Positions 26,915 through 35,600 of a DNA stretch of 64,000 nt are shown piece after piece. A model generated the notes under the pieces. That model worked only from the letters and a program-made list of their open reading frames with translations, was not told the DNA's origin and made no database searches. Origin of the DNA: an uncultured Pirellula sp. Lineage in GTDB: Bacteria > Planctomycetota > Planctomycetia > Pirellulales > Pirellulaceae. Within the stretch, counting starts at the first letter, position 1. Each line of letters opens with the position of its first letter. Both the position numbers and the translations under genes were made by a program. The stretch spans positions 124,001-188,000 of the forward strand of contig CAITIE010000108.1 of assembly GCA_903892355.1 (NCBI GenBank). The letters are read 5' to 3'.

Positions 26915-27260
26915 GCTGCAATAAATTCGACCGCGGCACTAGAAACTGAACGTTTCAAAACTCGAATGAACGTTTTCGAGCCAGTTCCTGCCCAAACGCG
27001 TTCCACGCAATTGTAGACCGTAGTTTCGTTTTTCTTCAAGCCGTCTTCGGATAAAAACCATATTATTCGTTGGTTTTTACTTCAGATGGAGATTTCGTAA
27101 AAATCATCCTCCTCAGCTTGATCATTACCTGCGAGAACGATATAACGGTCATGCGTGAACGAATTGAACGATTTGGCGGTTTTTAAAACGTTCGCGTGTC
27201 GAGAGACCTTGGGTCTCGCCGACATCAGCAGTCTCAGCTTTCAGAATTGGGAATTGTGTT
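26915..27260. promoter_or_regulatory. Divergent promoter region with repeated TGAACG motifs
   Basis: TGAACGTTT occurs at 26947-26955 and 26967-26975, exactly 20 bp apart, and each is embedded in an inverted repeat (GAAAC-N5-GTTTC at 26942-26956; CTCGAA...TTCGAG at 26961-26980). TGAACGAAT and TGAACGATT lie back to back at 27156-27173, and GAACGA occurs again at 27135. The first pair lies just upstream of the regulator start and the second about 90-105 bases before the sigma start, as expected for operators of a dimeric or tetrameric regulator. Confidence 0.55.
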
Positions 27261-28376
27261 ATGGTGCAGTTGATCGAGAAATCGAAACGAGCCGCAAAGC
27301 CGTGTGGTTCCACAAAGTCGGCACGAGCGACCAAGGCGAAGGTGGCCCGCGAAGTTCCTGAGGCTGTGGTCGAGAGCAAGGCCGTAAGGGTAAAGATAGC
27401 TAAGTTGCCTGCCACCTTCTCGTCGAGGTCACTGGAGGCATCCTTCGTTCATTTCTGCCAACTTGTCGTCCCGGAAATCAAGTCGCCGGAAGTTTTGGCG
27501 AAATCGGTCAAGCGAATGCTGGCCGAAGAGATTGAGTTCATGGGACGTAGTGATTTCGCTAGCCCCGATGCATCCTCCAACATTTTTGCGGACGGGTTGC
27601 TGCTCCCCGATTTAGGGGACCCGATGAATCGGACCAAGACACCTGACCTGCCTCCGCATCTGGCTAGACTCTGCGAAGCAAAGCTGCTGTCCGCTGAAGA
27701 GGAGCATCTTGTTTTTAGCCGCATGAATTACTTGAAGTTTCGTGCCAACCAACTTCGCCAAGAGTTGTCGCAGGAATCGCCCGACTGCTGGACGGTACGC
27801 CGGATCGAAGCCCTCCTCAAGGCGGCGGATTGGTACCGTGATCGTATGGTCAAATCGAACATGCGGTTGGTGATTTCTATCGTCAAAAAATTCGTCAACA
27901 TTCAAAACTCCTTCGATGATCTGTTGAGTGACGGCATCGTTGCCCTTCTACGTGCTGTCGACAAATTCGATGTAGGTCTCGGTTTCCGCTTCAGCACGTA
28001 TGCAACCCAGGTTGTACGAAGAAACTCGTATCGCCGAGTGATGGATAAACAGAAAGAGCGTCAGCGTGTGACGCTGAGCGTGCACGAACCTGGTATCGAT
28101 ATCAGCGACGAACATCGCTCGCCATCGATGAGCGAAGAGCGTTGGCAAGAACTCCGTGGTCGGCTGTCAACCATGCTCGATCGGTTGGATCGACGTGAAA
28201 AGCTGATCATCCGAGCTAGGTTTTCTCTGGGTGGTCACCGCCGGATCCAAACCCTGCAGCGACTTGCTGATAAATTAGGAGTATCGAAGGAACGTGTCAG
28301 GCAACTCGAGAAGAGAGCCCTTGACAAGCTTCGAGACATGGCAGAATTATCTCCGCTCCCTGAGTCTGACGTTTAA
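27261..28376 (+). CDS. Sigma-70 family RNA polymerase sigma factor
   Basis: 371 residues. Region 1.2-like sequence (LARLCEAKLLSAEEEHLVFSRMNYLK) covers about 135-160. Region 2 covers 192-262 (SNMRLVISIVKKFV, DLLSDGIVALLRAVDKFD, then the -10 helix FSTYATQVVRRNSYR). Region 4 covers 305-362 with the helix-turn-helix LADKLGVSKERVRQLEKRAL. Region 3 is reduced. The N-terminal 130 residues are Lys-rich and unlike other domains. It is an alternative factor of the RpoD/RpoS-like group rather than a short ECF factor. Divergence from the B12-domain regulator and only 8 bases to the next gene suggest a regulated operon. Confidence 0.88.
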   Translation: MVQLIEKSKRAAKPCGSTKSARATKAKVAREVPEAVVESKAVRVKIAKLPATFSSRSLEASFVHFCQLVVPEIKSPEVLAKSVKRMLAEEIEFMGRSDFASPDASSNIFADGLLLPDLGDPMNRTKTPDLPPHLARLCEAKLLSAEEEHLVFSRMNYLKFRANQLRQELSQESPDCWTVRRIEALLKAADWYRDRMVKSNMRLVISIVKKFVNIQNSFDDLLSDGIVALLRAVDKFDVGLGFRFSTYATQVVRRNSYRRVMDKQKERQRVTLSVHEPGIDISDEHRSPSMSEERWQELRGRLSTMLDRLDRREKLIIRARFSLGGHRRIQTLQRLADKLGVSKERVRQLEKRALDKLRDMAELSPLPESDV

Positions 28377-28384
28377 GTCACCCT

Positions 28385-29803
28385 ATGTCACTGTTTAGTG
28401 CCTCGCACCAGTTTTCTTGCTCGCGTTCCGCGCTCTTTCGATACCATCAATCCCCTGGCGCCATCGACCGATTGATTCCACCGTGGGAATCTGTCACCAT
28501 CCTCGAAAGCGCCGATTCTTTGGCACCAGGCTCCAAAGTTAGTATCGCCAATCGCCAGTTTGGCGTTCGTCAGGTTTGGAATGCAGAGCATCTAGAGCTC
28601 GTCGTAGGTTCCCTCTTTGTAGATCAGCTAAAGAATGGGCCGTTTCGAAAATGGATCCATCGGCACGAGTTCTCGGATGTCGAGCCGTTCGGAAGCCAGC
28701 TCACTGACCGCATCGACTTTCAGCTGCCTTTGGCGCCGGCGAGTAATCTCGCGTTGCCTTGGGTGCGCACCAAACTCGAATCGATGTTCCGTTTTCGCCA
28801 TCGTGTTACCGCGGACGATATCAACTTTGGCGAATCCTTAGCGGCGATCAGGAGTGGATCGGCGGCACCTTTGCGGATTGCAATCACGGGTTCCACTGGC
28901 CTCATTGGTCGAAGGGTATGCGAGTTAGCATCGGTTCTTGGGTTCGATGTGGTTCGAATCGTTAGGCCTGAAAGCGTGAAGGGTACGTCCAGGTTCCCTA
29001 CCGGTGTCGTCGCGGCTCAATTGCGAGGAGGTACAGGGGAGGATCAGCGTCGACTGGAGGGGCTCGATGCCGTCATTCACCTAGGCGGATATGGAATCGC
29101 AGAGGAACGCTGGTCTTCGGCGGTGAAGCAAAGAATTCGGGATAGCCGGGTAGCAGGCACATTGCAGTTGATCGAGGGACTCGGTCGACTCGATTCCCCA
29201 CCGAAGGCTTTGATCTCAGCCTCGGGAATTGGCATATTTGGGGATCGGGGTGATGATTTTTGTGACGAGACGACGCAGGCTGGTACTGGTTTCCTCTCGG
29301 ATGTGGCCAAGGAATGGGAGTCTGCGGCAATGTCTTATGGGAGTACATCCACTGGAAGGACAGCTCGGCGTGTGGCGATTGCTCGGATGGGCGTGGTTTT
29401 GCATCCGAGGTTCGGCGCTCTCGCGAAGTTGCTACTGCCGTTTCGATTGGGGTTGGGAGGGAGAACTGGTAGCGGAAAGCAGTACTGGCCTTGGGTGCAT
29501 ATCGACGATGCTGCCAGTATTCTTCTTCATCTGGCCGCACAATCCGCCTGCGAGGGTCCTTACCATGTGGCTTCTCCGGATGTCCCGACCAATCGCGATT
29601 TTGCAAAGACACTGGCAAAGGTCCTGTCGCGCCCTTCGTGCGTACCAACCCCGGCCTTTGCAATGAGGCTGCTGCTGGGCGAGATGGCGGGGCCACTATT
29701 GCTAGCCAGTACGCGGGTGACTACTTCGAGATTGCTTTCCTCGGGTTATCGGTTTCGATTCAACTCTCTCGAAGAGGCCCTTCGGAATCTGCTCGGTTTA
29801 TAG
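28385..29803 (+). CDS. TIGR01777-type SDR epimerase fused to an SRPBCC-like domain
   Basis: 472 residues. The N-terminal 150 form a ligand-binding START/SRPBCC-like domain (SCSRSALFRYHQSPGAIDRLIPPWE, about 12-36, is the common opening). Residues 160-470 are an atypical SDR (ITGSTGLIGRRVC for NAD(P), then GGYGIAEERWSSAVKQRI, SASGIGIFGDRGDD and PWVHIDDAASIL), as in YfcH. Catalytic function in this family is unknown. Such genes recur in light- or stress-induced loci with LitR-like regulators and sigma factors, consistent with the neighbours. The stop codon overlaps the convergent recJ stop by 6 bases. Confidence 0.88.
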   Translation: MSLFSASHQFSCSRSALFRYHQSPGAIDRLIPPWESVTILESADSLAPGSKVSIANRQFGVRQVWNAEHLELVVGSLFVDQLKNGPFRKWIHRHEFSDVEPFGSQLTDRIDFQLPLAPASNLALPWVRTKLESMFRFRHRVTADDINFGESLAAIRSGSAAPLRIAITGSTGLIGRRVCELASVLGFDVVRIVRPESVKGTSRFPTGVVAAQLRGGTGEDQRRLEGLDAVIHLGGYGIAEERWSSAVKQRIRDSRVAGTLQLIEGLGRLDSPPKALISASGIGIFGDRGDDFCDETTQAGTGFLSDVAKEWESAAMSYGSTSTGRTARRVAIARMGVVLHPRFGALAKLLLPFRLGLGGRTGSGKQYWPWVHIDDAASILLHLAAQSACEGPYHVASPDVPTNRDFAKTLAKVLSRPSCVPTPAFAMRLLLGEMAGPLLLASTRVTTSRLLSSGYRFRFNSLEEALRNLLGL

Positions 29804-31600
29804 CGGGTCGGGTTGCGAGATGTTACTCGGGCTGCGGTCCTTGGGTGCAGGAACGGATTGTTTCGCGACCCGCCAATCGATCAATTGGATTTCGACTTTG
29901 CGCATGCCGTTGAACTCGTTGATCATCGGACGGAATGCCAAATCGAAGTTGCCTTGATGGGAGTTGATCTGTTCGGCCCATTCCGGTTGTGAAAAAGCGA
30001 CCGCTCGCACAATGCTTCCATGCTGCCTAAATCGAACCCCAACGTGCCGTTCGCCTTGGCCAAAAAGCTTGGCAGGTTCGTGCAATTCGACGTCGCTTGC
30101 CACCAAGATCGGACGTGGGTTTCCGGCACCGAACGGGGCGAGGCTTTCGATCATCGAAACCGTATGAAGATTCAATTGCTGGAAGGTGGTCTCTGCATCA
30201 ACGGTCAAGGTGGATTGAGGATCGCGACCCTCGAGTTCCTTCCGAACCTGGTCACAGAACGCTTCTCGGAACTCAGGAATCTTTCTCTCGTCGATGCGCA
30301 GGCCTGCGGCTGCAGCATGGCCACCGCACCCGACCAAATGATCTCGGCATGCTTCAAAGGCATCGTAGAGATTGACTAGGCCTGCCGAGCGTCCACTTCC
30401 GGTCGCATGTTTTTGTCCCGTTGGATCCACGGAAATGATCACCACCGGACGGTTGAATTTATCCGCCATGCGGCTCGCAACGATGCCGATTACCCCCAAA
30501 TGCCAACCGGGTGAATGGAGTACCAGTGCGGGTTCGATGTTGAGGTCATATTGCTCTTTGGCTTGTTTCGTTGCAGCCAGCGAGATGCTTCGCTCTAGAG
30601 ATTCGCGATCGCCATTGAGTCGTTCCAAGTACTGGGCGAGCGTTTGAGCGCGCTGTGGATCCCGTGTGGTCAACAGCTCCACACCGAGCTGGGCTTGTCC
30701 GAGTCTCCCTGCTGCGTTGAGACGCGGTGCCAACGTGAATGCGATGTCTTCGGCGGACAGCGAGGATTTGGACTGCAGTTTGGTCTGCATCATCAGTGCC
30801 GAAAGTCCGATCGGCGAGTGCTTTTGCATCAGTCCCAATGCGGTGCGAACAAGGATTCTGTTTTCGTCGAGCAACGGCACAACATCAGCAACCGTTCCGA
30901 TGGCAGCGAGGGTCATTGCCGAAAGCAGATACTCCCGATGGCGATCGTTTACCTTTTTCGCTCCCGAGGTCAATTGGCAGAGCCTCCATGCGAGTTTGAA
31001 AGCAACGCCCGCGCCGCATAAACCTGCGAACGGATATTCGGATCCCGGCAGCTTTGGATGGACGATCGCCACGGCATCTGGGAGTTTCTCACCGGATTGA
31101 TGGTGATCGGTGATGATCAAATCCAAACCGAGCTGGCGGCACGCGGCCGCTTCGGCAACCGCACCGATCCCGCAGTCAACGGTAATGATCAGTTTCCGCT
31201 TCAATTGCGCCAGACGCGTGATCGCTTCATGGCTGAGTCCATAACTATCTTCGAGCCGATTGGGTACATAGTAGTCAACATCGGCCCCGAGCATCTCAAG
31301 GCAATTCAGCATGATCGCTGTCGCAGTCATCCCATCGGCATCATAATCACCGTAGATGGTGATAGGCTCTTTGGCTTCGACAGCCTGCAAAATGCGTTTG
31401 GCTGCCTCATCCACACCAGGTAGTAATTCCGGATCTCGAAGCTCAGAAAACTTCGCCTCTAGGAAATACTTGATAGCAACAGTGTCCGTGAGTCCCCTGG
31501 CCCAAAGCAAGTTGGACACCAGGGGATCCAACCGAGCTTGTTCGGAGAGCTTGAGAATGTCCCCTGCATCATGACCTCGGAAGATCCATCGTTTTGTCAC
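29798..31600 (-). CDS. recJ: Single-stranded-DNA-specific exonuclease RecJ
   Basis: A 5'-3' exonuclease acting on single-stranded DNA in recombination and mismatch repair. About 600 residues, near the E. coli length of 577. DHH-family metal motifs are intact: ITIYGDYDADGMTATA (motif I), DCGIGAVAEA (II), LIITDHHQSGEKLP (III, DHH) and the later IGTVADVVPL. The DHHA1 domain has ATGSGRSAG and GCGGHAAAAGL. The C-terminal OB-like domain ends near the stop. GTG 31600, preceded by GGGGGA, is preferred; TTG 31612 is the next alternative. Confidence 0.93.
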   Translation of the reverse strand: MTKRWIFRGHDAGDILKLSEQARLDPLVSNLLWARGLTDTVAIKYFLEAKFSELRDPELLPGVDEAAKRILQAVEAKEPITIYGDYDADGMTATAIMLNCLEMLGADVDYYVPNRLEDSYGLSHEAITRLAQLKRKLIITVDCGIGAVAEAAACRQLGLDLIITDHHQSGEKLPDAVAIVHPKLPGSEYPFAGLCGAGVAFKLAWRLCQLTSGAKKVNDRHREYLLSAMTLAAIGTVADVVPLLDENRILVRTALGLMQKHSPIGLSALMMQTKLQSKSSLSAEDIAFTLAPRLNAAGRLGQAQLGVELLTTRDPQRAQTLAQYLERLNGDRESLERSISLAATKQAKEQYDLNIEPALVLHSPGWHLGVIGIVASRMADKFNRPVVIISVDPTGQKHATGSGRSAGLVNLYDAFEACRDHLVGCGGHAAAAGLRIDERKIPEFREAFCDQVRKELEGRDPQSTLTVDAETTFQQLNLHTVSMIESLAPFGAGNPRPILVASDVELHEPAKLFGQGERHVGVRFRQHGSIVRAVAFSQPEWAEQINSHQGNFDLAFRPMINEFNGMRKVEIQLIDWRVAKQSVPAPKDRSPSNISQPDPL

Positions 31601-31612
31601 GGTATCCCCCAA

Positions 31613-32002
31613 CCCATCCTGAAAAAATCATGCACCAAGAAATCCAGCCGTGCGGGTTGAACCAAGATACCAAAGGAACCTTGCCCGCCAACCGCCATGG
31701 GTCTCGAAAACGGCTATGGCCAAAGAAAAACGCCATGTTGTGGCAAAAAAAGAACGCTTTGGTCGCGGCCACGCATGACCTGCGCGGCCCGGTGGGCAAT
31801 CTGGCTAACAAAGTGTCCGGCGGGACAACGAACGGTCGAGCAAGAGCGAGGCTGAAACGAAACGAGGCAACCAGATGACAGGTTGCCTCGAGGTCTCAAG
31901 GGGAATAGAAGCACAGGGTTGGCGACGAGACCGACCGACACAGGATGCGACCGCTCTGTCTCAAGTTGAGCCCGGCTTACTTCGTCTCAAGTTGAGCCCG
32001 GC
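31613..32002. other. Intergenic region between recJ and rpmG
   Basis: There is no gene I can support; several short frames exist but are low-complexity shadows. It contains the 9-bp-stem hairpin and the 26-bp duplication listed separately. Confidence 0.55.
31864..31889 (-). terminator. Hairpin downstream of rpmG
   Basis: GAGGCAACC at 31864-31872 pairs perfectly with GGTTGCCTC at 31881-31889 across an 8-base loop. On the - strand the following sequence is CGTTTCGTTT, only mildly T-rich, so termination is likely but not textbook. Confidence 0.55.
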
Positions 32003-32009
32003 TTACTTC
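31958..32009. repeat. Perfect 26-bp tandem duplication at the rpmG stop codon
   Basis: The unit begins GTCTCAAGTTGAGCCC and ends GGCTTACTTC; copies lie at 31958-31983 and 31984-32009. The second copy contains the rpmG stop (32003-32005) and the last codons, so the 3' end of the gene has been copied into its own downstream region. Confidence 0.93.
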
Positions 32010-32167
32010 CTCTTCTCAACATGCAGTGTAATCCGCCGCAGCCGAGGGCTGTATTTCTTGAGTTGCAGCTTTTCTGCACCAGGCTTGCGGAGCATTACAT
32101 AGTTAATGTCACCAGTCTCTTGGCAAACCAGGAACGTCGTCTCTTTCTTCTTCTTACTCTTGGCCAT
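32003..32167 (-). CDS. rpmG: 50S ribosomal protein L33, zinc-free form
   Basis: A 54-residue protein starting MAKSKKKKETTFLVCQETG and ending RITLHVEKRK, with the LQLKKYSPRLRR core of L33. Of the four Cys that hold zinc in the C+ form only one remains (the second pair reads SPRL), so this is the C- (zinc-independent) form. The start at 32167 is chosen because it gives the standard N-terminus; the frame runs further upstream without similarity. Confidence 0.92.
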   Translation of the reverse strand: MAKSKKKKETTFLVCQETGDINYVMLRKPGAEKLQLKKYSPRLRRITLHVEKRK

Positions 32168-32623
32168 CGCAGATCTAGACTTCGGCTTAGGAAAACATTT
32201 TCGAACCAATGCAGGTTGCCTATTATGCAAATCGAAGCTGAGTCTGGCTAGCTCACTTCGAGCAATTCCCCACCTTTAGAACCCACAGTGGAACTCTTCT
32301 GAGGGGAAAAACATCAAAATTCTCGGGGATTTGCATTCAGCCACGGCGAAGAATCGCCATTTTGGCCCGCAAATCGCTCATAGGGAAAGCGTGGCACGCA
32401 GAGGGAACCCAGAAGGAATTACTGGATTAACCCTCAAACTTGGCAGGTCCAAGTCCCAAGACGGTGGAAACGGTCGGCGGGGCGAGGGCGTTGTCCGGGA
32501 GGTGCAACTAACCTTAAAAACACGGTGAAATCTTCGGAAAGGAAGCCATTGGCGACGAAGGGCCGTGATGACATTTTTCGAGTTCGGTAAGTTCCTCGTA
32601 CGAGGCCAATTGAGGCAAAAGCA
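32168..32623. other. Divergent region between rpmG and the giant surface protein
   Basis: 456 bases with no gene, RNA or repeat that I can identify. It must hold the promoters of both flanking genes. Confidence 0.5.
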
Positions 32624-35600
32624 ATGGGAAATCGTGGGCATCGCAAGCATCTGAAAAGAAATGCACGATGGATAATCCGAGAGGTGCTCAACGGATTGGC
32701 GGAATCGCGGGATAGCAGGTCCAATCGTTCGATTCGTTTCGAACCACTGGAACGCCGCGAATTGATGGCGGCGGATTTTTTTGATTCGGTTTCGGCGGCA
32801 TCGGCTGCCACTGCGTTCGTGAACTCGTCGCCTACCGTCTTGCAGTCTGCCGGTTATGTGAGCCAATCCAACGGTGGGTCGGGGCTCCAGGCCGAAGGTG
32901 AAAACGCTGCGGACCTGGTCGGGTTCGCCAAGGCTCTGACCGCTGCGGGTGTTAAGCTTTACGGCGCGGATTGGGATTCGGTATCCACCGACCAACGGCA
33001 GCTGTTCCAAGAAGGAGCTAACTACCTCCCCTTTATCGAGGTAACCAATCCCGACCGTTCGTTCAACTCAGTGGGCACCGCACAAGGCATCACCACGTTG
33101 CCGACATGGAAATTTGCAAACGGTCAAACAGCCACTGGTTTAAAGACACTCGAGCAAATCGCGACCCTGTCGGGTGTTGCGATTCCGCAGTCGAGCAACC
33201 CTTGGATTGTCGAGATCCCAAACCAAACCGTCTTGTTTAAATCCCCGATGCACGTTCCGGTGGATACCTATGATCCCAACGGCGGACCGTTGACCATTTC
33301 CGTCAGCAGCAGCAACCCGTCCGCCATCAGCGCAGAACTGATTTCCAACCCCAAGTCGGTTCGAATGCTAGTCAGCGGCTATGGCGAGATGGTCTATCGT
33401 CTCTTCCCAGACGAAGCGCCTCGGCCGGTCAATCAGTTCTCGCAATTGGTCAACTCGGGCTTCTACAATCAAACAGCGACGAACAAGGTTACCTTCCATC
33501 GCGTCATCGACAATTTTGTCATCCAAGGTGGGGATCCGACGGGCACCGGTAGTGGCGGATCCAATCTGGGCGATTTCGATGATCAGTTCGACGTCGATTT
33601 ACAACACAATCGCACGGGAATACTCTCCTATGCAAAGTCGATCGACGATTCGAACGACTCGCAATTCTTCGTCACCGAAGGTCCACAGCGGCACCTTGAT
33701 TTCAACCATTCGATCCTCGGACAATTGATCCAAGGCGAATCCGTTCGGCAGGCGATTTCGCGGACTCAGACCAATTCGTCCAAGCCGGTCAACGATGTCA
33801 TCATCAAGTCGATGGAGATTTTCGACGACACGCGGAATGGCTTGATTCGTTTGAAATCGCTTGGAACTACCGGATCATCGACGATCACGGTCACCGTGAC
33901 CAATTCTACTGGACAATCGTTCTCGACGACCTTTGTCGCAACAGCAGGCGCCGATACCGTCAACGGTGCTCCGTTCTTAAATGACATCACCGTACCACCG
34001 ATAGCTCCCGGGCAAACGGTGACTATTCAACTGAGCTCGCAGGACAAAGAGGGAGATGCGGTTGCTTACGGAGGAACGCGTTCGGGAAGTGTTCCTTATC
34101 AGTTCGACGTCAACAGCACGACGGGCTTGATGACAGTAACCGCTCCCCAGAACTTCAGTGGTTCGTTCGATATCAACGTAGGAGTCCGAGCCGCTTCATC
34201 CTCCGCGAGCGGAGAGTTCAGCGACAACCAGAAGTTAACGTTCAATGTCGCCGCGCCGGTTACCGCTCCGACCTCGATCGATTTGGCATCCGCTACCGAT
34301 TCCGGAACCAGCGACAGCGACAACATCACCAACGCTGCCAGCATGCAGTTGGTGGTCGCCGGAACGACCGTGGGTGCAACTGTCAACCTCAAGGTGGGCA
34401 GTCAAGTGGTTGGCACCGCGGTAGCTTCGGGTGCTTCAACGACGATCACGACGACGTTGATCTCGCAGTTGGGAGCAGGTACATATTCTGTGGTTGCTAC
34501 TCAAACGTTGAATGGGCAGACATCTGCGGCGTCACCCGCATTGGTGCTCACCTACGACCCAACCGCACCCGCCGCAATCCCAGCCAACCAGCTTCCAACG
34601 CGGGCCAATGTTGGCTCGCAACTGGTCTTTGATTTGGTGCATCCTGAGGAAGGAAACGGATTGCGATATGTGCTCGACAATGCTCCTGCCGGGTTGACTG
34701 TCAATCAGCAGACAGGCGTGATCACTTGGACGCCGACCGCCGCCCAATTAGGTCCGCAAACCGCCACGCTACGACTGGTCGATGTGGCCGGTAATTCGGT
34801 CACCCAAGCCCTAGCCATCAATGTTGCAGACACAGCAAAGATCGCTATTGATTTGCAATTGAAGAACACCTCAGGACAAGCCATCTCGACCCTTTCTCTC
34901 AACCAAGAATTCGACTTGAAGATCGTCCTCAACGATTTGCGATCCAGCGGGACCGGTACGGGCGAAGGCGTTTTCTCAGCCTACATGGATATCGTGTTTG
35001 ACTCGACCAAGGTCGAATTGGTTGGGACCAACCCCATCACCTACGATCCACTATTCGGGAATGGACAAACGGCCACTACTACGACTGCGGGGCTGATCGA
35101 CGAAGTCGGCGCGTTCTCCAGTCTTACTGTCGGCCCGGGGCGGAACCCTCAGAATTTCATCACCGTGCGAATGAAGGCCAAAGCGGCCGGAAGTGCCTTG
35201 TTCAGTATCAATGAAGCTGAGACGGCAGGCCGCGGCTTTGCCATCTTCAAAGAAGATGCCGCTGTACCTGCAGCACGCGTCATTTTCGGTAATGCGTCGG
35301 TTGCCGTCGCCCAGAACTTCACTGCCGTGAACGACACGTTCAGCGTCAATGAGGATTCCACGAATACATCCATCGACGTGCTGGCAAACGATACGATTGT
35401 TCCGAACACCAATACGGTGCTCACTCTGCAAAGCGTTTCTACTCCGGACAAAGGTGGTAGTGTATCGATTGCCTCGGACAATAAGCGATTGATCTATACG
35501 CCAGCTGCCAACTTCAACGGCACGGAGACCTTCACGTATATTGTTCGCGACCAAGCGGGTGCTACCGGCACTGCGACGGTTACCATGCAGGTCCAAGCGG

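Noticed and set aside
32378-33010. 210-codon frame on the - strand
   Set aside because: It overlaps the start of the giant surface protein, whose export signature and domains are convincing on the + strand.
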